A DNA stretch of 30,438 nucleotides from a virus: positions 1 through 30,438 of the IMG/VR virus record IMGVR_UViG_3300025736_000116. One strand, written 5' to 3'. Both the position numbers and the translations under genes were made by a program. Of this stretch, positions 23,994-29,589 are shown one piece after another (the stretch's first letter is position 1; each line of letters begins with the position of its first letter). Below the pieces are notes generated by a model. It saw nothing but the letters and a program-made list of their open reading frames with translations. It was not told the origin of the DNA and did no database searches.

Positions 23994-24317
23994 ATGTGTG
24001 AAAAAATAGGAAAAATAAACGTAGAAGAATTAGCGGAGAATGTAGCAGACCTCAAAGAAAAACTTGGGGCTTGCGAGGCAGCAAACATTCGCTTAGAAGC
24101 GGAGCTTGCTGAAGCAAGAAAACTTGACCTTGAGGCTGGTGTAGATGCCCTTTGGGAAGTAGAGGAGCATAACAGAACGCTTGGAAGAGTGCTCAAGGGT
24201 GAAGTGTGCAGGCAGGGCTTGATAAAAGATGCTGTGCGCAAGGGAGAAGGGTATGTGTTTATTTACGATTCCGAGAAAGTGAAGCGCATTCTAAAGGCTG
24301 CCACGGGGGATGTGTAA
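23994..24317 (+). CDS. Coiled-coil protein, early-type operon head
   Basis: 107 residues from ATG 23994; a TTG at 23988 is in frame. The first 60 residues form a long amphipathic helix (VEELAENVADLKEKLGACEA; ANIRLEAELAEARKLDLEAG), likely a coiled-coil. The C-terminal half is a small mixed domain (GRVLKGEVCRQGLIKDAVRK; YVFIYDSEKVKRILKAA). Family not recognised. As the first gene after a strong TATA box it may be made early and in quantity. It abuts the next gene with no gap. Confidence 0.7.
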   Translation: MCEKIGKINVEELAENVADLKEKLGACEAANIRLEAELAEARKLDLEAGVDALWEVEEHNRTLGRVLKGEVCRQGLIKDAVRKGEGYVFIYDSEKVKRILKAATGDV

Positions 24318-24593
24318 ATGGGATTGAACATATACAAAGTTTCATACGAAGCAATACAGTATTTTCCGGAGATTCCCGATGAGGCTCCGGAGGATATTGA
24401 TAACTGGAAAATGTGGGAGGAAATATTATCCTTCTTTGGAATTGATGGTGCTTCTGGTTACATATACCTTCCAGATAAGGACACCGCCATTGAACAAATG
24501 GAGAATTGGGGAATGGACGAATGGGCAAGAAAAGCTGTACTCGAGCTTGGAAATAAGAACGGGTGGCAAACCACTTACCAGGGAGGCAACTAA
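24318..24593 (+). CDS. Small acidic hypothetical protein
   Basis: 91 residues, ATG directly after the previous stop. Rich in Trp (five), Glu and Asp: EIPDEAPEDIDNWKMWEEIL, DKDTAIEQMENWGMDEWARK. The first strand (LNIYKVSYEAIQYF) and a GASGYIYLPDKD turn suggest a small alpha/beta domain. Strong acidity and Trp content are seen in DNA-mimic inhibitors, but that is only a thought, not a recognised match. Confidence 0.65.
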   Translation: MGLNIYKVSYEAIQYFPEIPDEAPEDIDNWKMWEEILSFFGIDGASGYIYLPDKDTAIEQMENWGMDEWARKAVLELGNKNGWQTTYQGGN

Positions 24594-24611
24594 ACTGCCA
24601 AAAGAAAAGAA

Positions 24612-25061
24612 ATGGAGCGTGAAAAAATGAATGAAAAAGAATTGGAAACTATGGTTGGAGAAGGAGTGGAAAAACTCATAACGGTTAGGGAAAACGAGAG
24701 GGCTCTTCAAGAAAAGCTCTCCGAACTAAAAACCATATTTAATGAGGAAAACGCAAACCTTTTTGAGGACATTGCTGAAGTTAAGGCAATGGTCCTGGAG
24801 CAAGAGGAAATTGTAAAGGGGCAAAGAATGCACCACTATGATATAACCAAGGATAAAACCAAGCTGAGTGGAATTGGAATAAGAACCATGAAAGTTTTTG
24901 AGTATGATAAACCTCAGGCTCTAAACTGGGCCATTGAACACAAGGTTGCTCTTAAACTTGATGAGCCGGCATTCAAGAAAATTGCGGTTGTGGAAGGCTT
25001 GGATTTTGTTGAGGTAAAAGAAAAAGTTACTGCAACAATTGGAAGTGATTTGCGCAAGTAA
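24612..25061 (+). CDS. Coiled-coil protein with phage Gp157/Gam-like C-terminal segment
   Basis: 149 residues from ATG 24612; ATG 24627 is an alternative. Residues 10-75 are a charged coiled-coil (LITVRENERALQEKLSELKT; EDIAEVKAMVLEQEEIVKG). The C-terminal half has VFEYDKPQALNWAIEHKVAL, LDEPAFKKIAV and VKEKVTATIGSDLRK. That pattern (YD..AL.WA..H...LKLD...F.KIA ... ATI..DL) is common in phage proteins of the Gp157/host-nuclease-inhibitor neighbourhood. It may bind DNA or inhibit a nuclease. Family assignment is by eye and tentative. Confidence 0.65.
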   Translation: MEREKMNEKELETMVGEGVEKLITVRENERALQEKLSELKTIFNEENANLFEDIAEVKAMVLEQEEIVKGQRMHHYDITKDKTKLSGIGIRTMKVFEYDKPQALNWAIEHKVALKLDEPAFKKIAVVEGLDFVEVKEKVTATIGSDLRK

Positions 25062-25078
25062 TTTTACCAGGCCCGAAC

Positions 25079-25122
25079 GGAAGCAGCACTGATTAAGGCT
25101 CCAACGCCTTACGCTGCTTTCC
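25079..25122 (+). other. Strong intergenic RNA hairpin
   Basis: GGAAGCAGC (25079-25087) pairs with GCTGCTTTCC (25113-25122) with one bulged T. Inside, TAAGGC (25094-25099) pairs perfectly with GCCTTA (25106-25111) around a six-base loop, with an asymmetric internal loop ACTGAT / C between. The 79-base gap that holds it has no other content except GGTGA before the next ATG. It could be a processing site or translational control element; no T-run follows. Confidence 0.65.
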
Positions 25123-25140
25123 GGGAAACGTGGTGATTGA

Positions 25141-25275
25141 ATGGACGACCCAAAAAAAATCAAGTGCCCTGAATGTGGAAGTGAAAATATCTCCCAGAGC
25201 TATACCTATTCTGAAGAACACGGCCAGGAATGGGAAAGCTCGGAATGCAAGGATTGTGGATACATGGTGAACTAA
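25141..25275 (+). CDS. Zinc-ribbon small protein
   Basis: 44 residues from ATG 25141, with GGTGA at 25131-25135. A four-Cys zinc ribbon is clear: CPECGS near the N-terminus and CKDCGY near the C-terminus, about 25 residues apart, joined by an acidic, aromatic stretch. Such mini zinc ribbons bind nucleic acid or protein partners. It follows the hairpin and abuts the next gene. Confidence 0.7.
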   Translation: MDDPKKIKCPECGSENISQSYTYSEEHGQEWESSECKDCGYMVN

Positions 25276-25482
25276 ATGGAATCGAAAGAAGTAGAGAAAC
25301 CCCTGTGGAGAAAAATAAGTATTACCCTCACTCCGCTTCAAACACAATTGATTATGATTTACCTGGAGAGGGCTCTTAATGGGGATTTGGATTCTGAAGC
25401 ACACAACGCCTTACAATTCCTTGTGAACAAGATATACACAGCCACTAAGAAAGTACGGAGCAAGGAGGGGGTGATTGAATGA
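25276..25482 (+). CDS. Small helical hypothetical protein
   Basis: 68 residues; ATG begins directly after the previous stop. Predicted helical throughout (LWRKISITLTPLQTQLIMIY; LDSEAHNALQFLVNKIYTAT) with a basic end (KKVRSKEG). The 'ISITLTPLQTQLIMIYLERAL' pattern is reminiscent of short phage proteins that resemble ribbon-helix-helix repressors, but no firm match. It overlaps the next gene by ATGA. Confidence 0.6.
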   Translation: MESKEVEKPLWRKISITLTPLQTQLIMIYLERALNGDLDSEAHNALQFLVNKIYTATKKVRSKEGVIE

Positions 25483-25595
25483 GGGAAGAAACACAAATGT
25501 TATTGGGAATAGTAGCCATTGCATGCGGAATGGTTGTGCTTTGCTATACAATAGAGCTTTATTTCACTATGGGGTGTCCAAGTGGAATTTACTGA
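25479..25595 (+). CDS. 38-residue single-span membrane peptide
   Basis: Starts with ATGA overlap at 25479 and ends at TGA 25593-25595. The product MREETQMLLGIVAIACGMVV continues with a hydrophobic helix and ends in a short polar tail (TMGCPSGIY). The coupling to the preceding gene and the one-base gap to the following ATG support it, despite the small size. A competing longer frame over the same bases (25475-25816) yields a Lys/Arg-rich product with no protein-like pattern and is probably spurious. Confidence 0.5.
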   Translation: MREETQMLLGIVAIACGMVVLCYTIELYFTMGCPSGIY

Positions 25596-25596
25596 A

Positions 25597-25779
25597 ATGG
25601 GAAACGGTGAAGTTGCGTGCAAATCAGGGCATGAAATTTACAAGCTGGAGATTCAATCAAAAAAAAAGACGTGCACGTGCAAGGGCTTCTATTTCAACGG
25701 ATACAGACAGAAAGGATTTATGTGCAAGCATCTCAAAGAATATGAAATTTACAAAGAGGAGAAACTATGTCAGAAATAA
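25597..25779 (+). CDS. SWIM-type zinc finger protein (short)
   Basis: 60 residues from ATG 25597, one base after the previous stop; GTG 25582 is an in-frame alternative. It carries a SWIM-like finger: CTC (C-x-C) followed by FYFNGYRQKGFM and then CKH (C-x-H), with a preceding strand EIYKLEIQSKKK. SWIM fingers bind nucleic acid or protein and occur in recombination and transposase-associated factors. A second SWIM protein is encoded at 27735. It overlaps the next gene by 13 bases. Confidence 0.65.
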   Translation: MGNGEVACKSGHEIYKLEIQSKKKTCTCKGFYFNGYRQKGFMCKHLKEYEIYKEEKLCQK

Positions 25780-26420
25780 AATACGAAACCCTAATCGGGT
25801 TATTGAAAGGTATTAGCCAAGAGGCTAAGAGGACGGTTTATGTGTTTGAGATCCCTGGAAAGCGGTATGAATCAAGAGTATCTGGATTCGAGCCAAATCT
25901 TCCCGAATTGATTGTGGAACACGCCTACGAATTTGAGGTGCAGCATAAACCCATGGGAAGCGAGCCAGGTAAATTCTTCCATAATCTCGTAAGGGAATCC
26001 AATGAAGGCCCGTACAAAATAACCGAAGTGTCCATGGAAAAATACAAGGAACTCCTGAAGGAAATTCCCGCAGCTGAAAGCACCGGAAGCACTGGAAGCC
26101 CACCCTCTCAACAAAAAGAGGAAAAAGGTGTGGATTGGGGTGCGAAGGACAGGAGAATAGTGAGGCAGAACTCGCTTACCCAGGCAAATTCCTGGTTTGC
26201 AACAATTGCTGTGGCAAGCCCAAAAACTCTCGTAGATGCAGCCAAAGATGAAACAGTAAAAAAACTGTTCTTTGAGATGGCTGAGAGCTGCGAGAAATGG
26301 GTTTACAGGGGCATGGGAGAAGGCAAACCCCTTGGTAAGGCAATAGCCGAGAAGAAGGCTGAAAAGGACGCTGTGGATGCAACAGCGAGCTCAGCAGATG
26401 ATATAAGCGCACCGCTGTGA
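25767..26420 (+). CDS. Two-domain unknown, possible ssDNA-binding/recombination protein
   Basis: 217 residues. Residues 1-95 are a beta-rich domain that could be an OB fold (RTVYVFEIPGKRYESRVSGF; HAYEFEVQHKPMGS; GPYKITEVSMEKYKELL). A Ser/Gly/Pro linker (about 100-122) follows. Residues 127-190 are helical, beginning DRRIVRQNSLTQANSWFATI and ending FFEMAESCEKWVY; a similar RQ-(N/S)-L-x-x-A helix pack occurs at the C-terminus of many phage replication or recombination proteins. The tail is Ala/Lys/Asp-rich. A single-stranded DNA-binding role is plausible but unproven. Confidence 0.6.
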   Translation: MSEIKYETLIGLLKGISQEAKRTVYVFEIPGKRYESRVSGFEPNLPELIVEHAYEFEVQHKPMGSEPGKFFHNLVRESNEGPYKITEVSMEKYKELLKEIPAAESTGSTGSPPSQQKEEKGVDWGAKDRRIVRQNSLTQANSWFATIAVASPKTLVDAAKDETVKKLFFEMAESCEKWVYRGMGEGKPLGKAIAEKKAEKDAVDATASSADDISAPL

Positions 26421-26638
26421 TGAATATGGTTACGGAAACTGAAAAAAGAATAATTGACAAGCACGTTGATGCTCTCTATGATGAGAGTATTGAGGTTGCG
26501 GAAAACATGGAAAGGCACGGAGGCAATTTTGTAAAGGCCTTGGGTGCAGCTCTGCGCCATGCGGATTTATTCAACACGCGCAAGATAAGAGAAACCTGGC
26601 CAGCGTACTGGCAGCAGTACAAAAAGTGGGGTGAATAA
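26420..26638 (+). CDS. Small helical hypothetical protein
   Basis: 72 residues from ATG 26420, overlapping the previous stop by one base; ATG 26426 is an alternative. Helical throughout (ETEKRIIDKHVDALYDESIE; GNFVKALGAALRHADLFNTR; IRETWPAYWQQYKKWGE). The ALGAALRHAD-x-x-N-x-x-K-I-x-x-x-W-P-x-Y-W pattern is common in small phage and plasmid proteins of unknown function. It overlaps the extended reading of the next gene. Confidence 0.65.
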   Translation: MNMVTETEKRIIDKHVDALYDESIEVAENMERHGGNFVKALGAALRHADLFNTRKIRETWPAYWQQYKKWGE

Positions 26639-26816
26639 GTTGCCCATGATACACCCGGAAATCTGCGACAAGAATTACAAAAAACTCCTTGGTGAAGTGG
26701 GCAGAAGAAAAATGCACAAAGAACAAAAACACTTCATTGGAGCCGTGGTTAATGAAGCCCTAACTGCATACTTTAAAATGAGTAAGGAAGAAAGGGAAAA
26801 AATGCTTGGGGATTAA
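26631..26816 (+). CDS. Small helical basic protein, last gene before the non-coding region
   Basis: Up to 61 residues. GTG 26631, TTG 26640 (with GGGGTGA at a good distance) and ATG 26646 are all possible starts, so the N-terminus is uncertain. The body MIHPEICDKNYKKLLGEVGR and KEQKHFIGAVVNEALTAYFK is helical and charged, ending EEREKMLGD. No family recognised. About 900 bases without a protein gene follow. Confidence 0.55.
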   Translation: MNKLPMIHPEICDKNYKKLLGEVGRRKMHKEQKHFIGAVVNEALTAYFKMSKEEREKMLGD

Positions 26817-26846
26817 ATCCAACTCACCCCTAAGTACGCCTATGGA

Positions 26847-26868
26847 TTCCGGAAGGGAAACCCCGGAA
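26847..26868 (+). other. Hairpin after the small-gene operon
   Basis: TTCCG (26847-26851) pairs with CGGAA (26864-26868). After a three-base GAA bulge, GGG pairs with CCC around an AAA loop. It lies between the last operon gene and the TATA box of the tRNA-like gene. It may help end or process the upstream transcript, but there is no T-run behind it. Confidence 0.5.
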
Positions 26869-26872
26869 AGCG

Positions 26873-26878
26873 TATATA
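26873..26878 (+). promoter_or_regulatory. TATA box before the first tRNA-like gene
   Basis: TATATA at 26873-26878 is centred about 28 bases before the tRNA-like 5' end at 26904, the spacing expected for an archaeal promoter that starts near the mature end. It supports active transcription of the RNA region. Confidence 0.5.
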
Positions 26879-26903
26879 GTCGCTATTCATCCTAAGGGCA
26901 TTT

Positions 26904-27007
26904 GCGCCTGTGGTGTATGGAGCACTGCTTTGATGGAGCGGGGTTACAACAGTTTTGAGCCTCCAACATCTTAGAAGGCTATGCAGGTTCGATTCCTGCC
27001 GGGCGCG
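26904..27007 (+). tRNA. tRNA-like gene 1, probable intron or extra arm (identity uncertain)
   Basis: The two ends form a seven-pair acceptor stem (GCGCCTG 26904-26910 with CGGGCGC 27000-27006, one G-U), followed by discriminator G. The T arm GCAGG-TTCGATT-CCTGC (26983-26999) is canonical. A D arm GTGT-ATGGA-GCAC with a short loop containing GG follows T8-G9. The 57 bases between D and T arms exceed the usual 23 by 34. The best direct anticodon arm is CTGCT-TTGATGG-AGCGG, which would give GAT (Ile) but shares one base with the D stem. The remaining 41 bases hold an AGCCT/AGGCT hairpin. Either an archaeal intron or an enlarged variable arm is present. An alternative is a degenerate, non-functional copy. 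Confidence 0.55.
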
Positions 27008-27027
27008 TGGGGAGCAAGCACCTATGG

Positions 27028-27070
27028 ATCCTCTGTTATTCTCATGCGGAAACGTAATGAGCAAGAGGAT
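27028..27070 (+). ncRNA. Structured hairpin with GAAA tetraloop between the tRNA-like genes
   Basis: ATCCTCT (27028-27034) pairs with AGAGGAT (27064-27070). Inside, CTCAT pairs with ATGAG, and GCG pairs with CGT around a GAAA tetraloop (27049-27052), with one bulged A. The strength and the GNRA loop suggest a selected RNA element, perhaps a processing signal or a small RNA. No family recognised. Confidence 0.5.
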
Positions 27071-27093
27071 ACCCTAAGGGTGCACTCCCTTAT

Positions 27094-27180
27094 CCCCCAA
27101 TAGCTCAGCGAGGAGGTGGTGAACTTCTCAGGTTAGAGCGACCTGGCGGGTGCGCGCGGGTTCGAATCCCGCTTGGGGGA
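27094..27180 (+). tRNA. tRNA-like gene 2 with hairpin insert in the D loop
   Basis: A perfect seven-pair acceptor stem (CCCCCAA 27094-27100 with TTGGGGG 27173-27179), discriminator A, T8-A9, and a canonical T arm GCGGG-TTCGAAT-CCCGC are present. The D arm GCTC-AG...AGGTTA-GAGC is standard except for an insert of about 20 bases that folds as GAGGAG/CTTCTC; removing it leaves a normal nine-base D loop. Only 15 bases lie between base 26 and the T stem, too few for a normal anticodon and variable region. The best fold gives loop CTGGCGG with GGC (Ala), using a stem with a bulged G that shares bases with the D stem. It could be an intron-bearing or split tRNA part, or a decayed tRNA. Confidence 0.5.
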
Positions 27181-27182
27181 TT

Positions 27183-27248
27183 GAGCCTAAGGAGCCCTGG
27201 AGGAAACAAAAGGGAAGGTTTCGTTGGCCTTCTTACTCCTAAGGGCTC
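27183..27248 (+). ncRNA. Long imperfect hairpin after tRNA-like gene 2
   Basis: GAGCC (27183-27187) pairs with GGCTC (27244-27248). After an internal loop TA/AAG, AGGAG (27190-27194) pairs with CTCCT (27236-27240). Within it, GAAAC (27203-27207) can pair with GTTTC (27218-27222). Two-sided small loops between helices recall archaeal bulge-helix-bulge splicing sites, but the geometry is not exact (2 and 3 bases opposite each other). A palindrome CTGGCA-AG-TGCCAG follows near 27254. Together with the tRNA-like genes this makes a dense RNA-structure zone. Confidence 0.4.
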
Positions 27249-27292
27249 TTATGCTGGCAAGTGCCAGGTAAGAAAAGCATGATGCTTGTTGG

Positions 27293-27680
27293 AATAGTGG
27301 CAATCTGCCGACCAACAGATTACCACAGGTTTATGTCGTGAAGGGGGACCCCCCCCGCATTTCCACTAATCGCCCTGGGATTCTAAGCAAAGAAATTTTT
27401 GGCAGTGGTGGCAGGAATAAACGCCCAGAATTGCCACTATCATTGCCACTAATCCTCAGAAGTAAATGCGTAGAATAGCGGAAAAAAATAATTGCCACTA
27501 TTCATACGTCTGTATTTATTGTAACCAGTGTAACCATAGTTACATAGCTTAGAAGTAGAGTAGAGTAGAGTAGAGTATTAGTGGAAACACGCGGGGAGGG
27601 AGCTACAAAAAAACATGGGAGGTTGTGTAAAATAAAAATAATAGTGGAAACGAGCTCTTGCAAATAGCTTCCACTAATCG
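27293..27680. repeat. Iteron-like array of CCACTAWT motifs (candidate origin, partition site or operator)
   Basis: Eight copies of a 10-12 base motif with core CCACTA(A/T)T or close to it lie in 390 non-coding bases, in both orientations. ATTGCCACTATT is at 27491 and, inverted, at 27293; ATTGCCACTATC at 27430 and ATTGCCACTAAT at 27442 are abutting tandem copies. TTTCCACTAATCG-type copies lie at 27359 and 27668, and inverted ones at 27577 and 27640. The last two form an inverted pair just before a TATA promoter. Clusters like this are typical of replication origins with iterons, of ParB binding centres or of repressor operators; a ParB gene follows at 29725. No protein frame fits here. Confidence 0.75.
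27555..27577. repeat. GTAGA tandem repeat
   Basis: Four perfect units of GTAGA plus GTA lie inside the iteron-like array, directly before an inverted CCACTAAT copy. Short tandem repeats often occur in origins or centromere-like sites, but this may also be slippage-prone neutral sequence. Confidence 0.7.
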
Positions 27681-27689
27681 ACGGTGGGA

Positions 27690-27698
27690 TTTATAAAT
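27690..27698 (+). promoter_or_regulatory. Archaeal TATA-box promoter downstream of the repeat array
   Basis: TTTATAAAT at 27690-27698 is followed by a predicted start near 27720 and the ATG at 27735, with GGTG at 27725-27728 as ribosome site. The nearest CCACTAATCG copy ends ten bases upstream, so a protein bound to the array could control this promoter. It would transcribe the SWIM-to-ParB operon. Confidence 0.7.
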
Positions 27699-27734
27699 GT
27701 CGCAGTAAATACCCATTCGGTACAGGTGCATTAA

Positions 27735-28112
27735 ATGAATGGAATAAGAAAAAGCACGGTGCAATTTTACTCGCACCACGCGCAAGAGCTGAAGAGAACA
27801 CAGAAGGATAAAATACGCAAGCTGATTGAATTTGGTTGCATTGAATACGATGCAAATGAAAAGCACTATATCTGCAAGCCCATTAAGGGATACAACACAC
27901 GCACATACAAGCTCGTAACAAGCAAGGAATTTGGCTTTGTTTGCAACTGCCAAGGGTTCAATGCCAAGCTCAGAAAGTACCGGGAAAGCCCGCTTGGAGC
28001 CCCTAAGCCAAGCTGCTCACACATAGGAGCATTGTACGAGCATTTTGCGCTTACAAACAAGAAAAGAAACTGCGGGCCGTTTAAGCAAACTCTTCTGGGT
28101 GCAAGCGCATGA
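27735..28112 (+). CDS. SWIM zinc finger protein (long)
   Basis: 125 residues. The N-terminal half is basic and helical (MNGIRKSTVQFYSHHAQELK), then strands YDANEKHYICKPIKGYNTRT and YKLVTSKEFGFVCNC. The finger is CNC followed 23 residues later by CSH (SWIM pattern C-x-C-xn-C-x-H) and a helix ALYEHFAL. Proteins of this kind bind nucleic acid or Rad51-like recombinases. As the first gene behind the promoter next to the repeat array, it is a candidate for an origin- or array-binding factor, which is inference. It overlaps the next gene by ATGA. Confidence 0.72.
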   Translation: MNGIRKSTVQFYSHHAQELKRTQKDKIRKLIEFGCIEYDANEKHYICKPIKGYNTRTYKLVTSKEFGFVCNCQGFNAKLRKYRESPLGAPKPSCSHIGALYEHFALTNKKRNCGPFKQTLLGASA

Positions 28113-28396
28113 TACCTGAAGAAGTTTTTTCCTTTGAGATTATCCTGGCAGCGAAAAACCAGATTTTATTGGATACTGAAATAACAAAGTTGATTAAGAA
28201 GAAAAAAGGCTGGAAGCGCTTGAATGCAAAACGCAGAGCTCAGCTTGTTAGGGAGGCATACATACTGGGCAGGGATGATATAAAAGCGGAGAAGAATGGA
28301 CCTCCCTTGTTCATGCTACTTCCCAAAAACCTGAAGTTTAAGGCGAAATCTAAATTTGAGGAACCAGAGGGCATTGTAGTTATGGGGAGGGATTAG
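28109..28396 (+). CDS. Small basic hypothetical protein
   Basis: 95 residues with ATGA overlap at its start. Helical N-terminal half (EEVFSFEIILAAKNQILLDT; ITKLIKKKKGWKRLNAKRRA; QLVREAYILGRDDIKAEKNG), then PPLFMLLPKNLKFKAKS and an acidic end. Lys/Arg-rich, so nucleic-acid binding is possible. Family not recognised. The next gene begins with GTG directly after its stop. Confidence 0.65.
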   Translation: MIPEEVFSFEIILAAKNQILLDTEITKLIKKKKGWKRLNAKRRAQLVREAYILGRDDIKAEKNGPPLFMLLPKNLKFKAKSKFEEPEGIVVMGRD

Positions 28397-28537
28397 GTGA
28401 GCCCTCCAAAAAGAGTTCCGGACAGGTGCCCAAGATGTAAGTCCATACTACACACATATCTTCTTTTTGGGGGAGGAACGGTGTATGTGTGCAGCAATAA
28501 AAAATGTACATGGAGCTGTGAGATAAATGCGTGTTGA
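28397..28537 (+). CDS. Zinc-ribbon small protein
   Basis: 46 residues, GTG start directly after the preceding stop. The zinc ribbon consists of CPRCKS (11-14) and CSNKKC (32-37), with a further C-x4-C at the end (CEINAC). The strands HTYLLFGGGTVYVC lie between, as in typical ribbon folds. It overlaps the next gene by 11 bases. Function unknown; probably nucleic-acid or protein binding. Confidence 0.6.
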   Translation: MSPPKRVPDRCPRCKSILHTYLLFGGGTVYVCSNKKCTWSCEINAC

Positions 28538-29114
28538 TTTTGACCCCCGACTTGGCATGACAAACAAGATTCTGAACGGCACTAAAACCCAAACCACCCG
28601 GAAGCGCAGATATAATTTATACAGCAAGCTCCACTTATGGGCAACCTGGCGGGCCATGAAGAAAGGATTGTATTGTACAAAGTGCTTCAGAGAAAAGAGC
28701 GAAGGTTTGATAGAACAAGGGAAATATATCGGGCATTGCTTCTGTGAAATAGATGATGTAAATAACAGAATGGTACATGATACGCATTTTACGAAGTACC
28801 CAAGAAAACTTTTGGAAACCAGGTGTATTGGAAACAGAAGAATAAGGCTTGCAAAATGGGAACAGCAGGTTGTTGATGAAAATGGAAAATTTGCGTTTAA
28901 TGAATACGGGGTTGCAATTGATTTGCTCCCAAACCACTCAGGCTCAAAACCGTTTGTTATTTGGGCTCACGATGAGGTGTTGGACCCGTTTGCAAAAGAC
29001 GATGGGTTTGAAACCAACAAGGATTTTGTAACGTTCTTTAGAAAATACTTAATTTCCCATGGCTGGGAAGATCACTTTGTAAACAGATGGAAATACCCAG
29101 GAGTGAAACTATGA
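28527..29114 (+). CDS. ASCH-domain-like protein
   Basis: 195 residues from ATG 28527. The start pattern MRVDFDPRLGMTNKILNGTK followed by TQTTRKRR matches the ASCH/PUA-like entry motif (F...M...IL.G.KTQTxR) that contacts RNA. A Cys cluster lies in the middle (LYCTKCFREK and HCFCEIDD). The C-terminus contains DDGFETNKDFVTFFRKYL and WEDHFVNRWKYP, also usual in phage ASCH proteins. ASCH proteins probably bind RNA or modified nucleotides. It overlaps the next gene by ATGA. Confidence 0.7.
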   Translation: MRVDFDPRLGMTNKILNGTKTQTTRKRRYNLYSKLHLWATWRAMKKGLYCTKCFREKSEGLIEQGKYIGHCFCEIDDVNNRMVHDTHFTKYPRKLLETRCIGNRRIRLAKWEQQVVDENGKFAFNEYGVAIDLLPNHSGSKPFVIWAHDEVLDPFAKDDGFETNKDFVTFFRKYLISHGWEDHFVNRWKYPGVKL

Positions 29115-29449
29115 TTGAAAAAATATTGAACTATTGGTGCCCCAGGAGAATAGGTAAAACCGCATGGGCGGTTGGAAGATTACACGATAAAGCGGACTGC
29201 ATTGTGGTTTGCCCCACACAGATGGAAACGATTGAATTAAGGACCAAGGTGATTCCATGCAAACGCCAGTTAATAATGTGTGTCGATGAACTAAAGAGGT
29301 CCACACTTGGAAGAACACTCAGGACGGTTATATTTGATGATTGTTTACTCAATTATAAAAAAGAAGAATTGCTTGAACTCGTGAGCATGTATGCGAAGTA
29401 TGTGGTTTTTATTGGAACTGCGGCTGATGATTTTGGAGGGGAACTATGA
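29111..29449 (+). CDS. Small P-loop protein with degenerate Walker A
   Basis: 112 residues from ATG 29111, chosen for the ATGA overlap; the frame is open from 29087. A P-loop is visible near the N-terminus, CPRRIGKTAWAVG: the GKT is intact but the first Gly of GxxxxGKT is Cys. Then follow IVVCPTQ, LIMCVDELK, a Walker B-like TVIFDDC and YVVFIGTA. This is the first half of a helicase/terminase-type ATPase core without the C-terminal part. It may act with another protein or be a reduced ATPase. It overlaps the next gene by ATGA. Confidence 0.65.
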   Translation: MIEKILNYWCPRRIGKTAWAVGRLHDKADCIVVCPTQMETIELRTKVIPCKRQLIMCVDELKRSTLGRTLRTVIFDDCLLNYKKEELLELVSMYAKYVVFIGTAADDFGGEL

Positions 29450-29589
29450 GCAGAAGCATGAGCCTAAGAAAAACCAGAAGGCATAAAGTTCCGTGCCAAC
29501 GTTGCAAAACCCCCTTTGTGCACATGAAGGGAACTCGGAGATTATGCAACCCCTGCAAGAAAGCATATGATACAATGGTGAGCGCATGA
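29446..29589 (+). CDS. Basic zinc-ribbon protein
   Basis: 47 residues starting with ATGA overlap. An Arg/Lys-rich N-terminus (MSRSMSLRKTRRHKV) precedes a four-Cys ribbon, CQRC (17-20) and CNPC (34-37), with a basic helix after it. Probably binds nucleic acid. It overlaps the following zinc protein by four bases. Confidence 0.6.
   Translation: MSRSMSLRKTRRHKVPCQRCKTPFVHMKGTRRLCNPCKKAYDTMVSA

Noticed and set aside
25475-25816. 113-codon plus-strand frame spanning the membrane peptide and SWIM genes
   Set aside because: Its product is Lys/Arg/Asn-rich without structure, while two alternative frames over the same bases give a membrane helix and a SWIM finger and connect to their neighbours by overlaps.
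26840-27064. 74-codon minus-strand frame over the first tRNA-like gene
   Set aside because: It runs across the acceptor, D and T arms of a tRNA-like gene and shows no ribosome site or domain.
27555-27680. Possible CRISPR array because of repeated short motifs
   Set aside because: The repeats are only 5-12 bases, occur in both orientations and lack regular spacers; no cas gene is present.
27603-27953. 116-codon minus-strand frame across the promoter and SWIM gene
   Set aside because: It overlaps two repeat motifs, the TATA promoter and a well-supported gene on the other strand.
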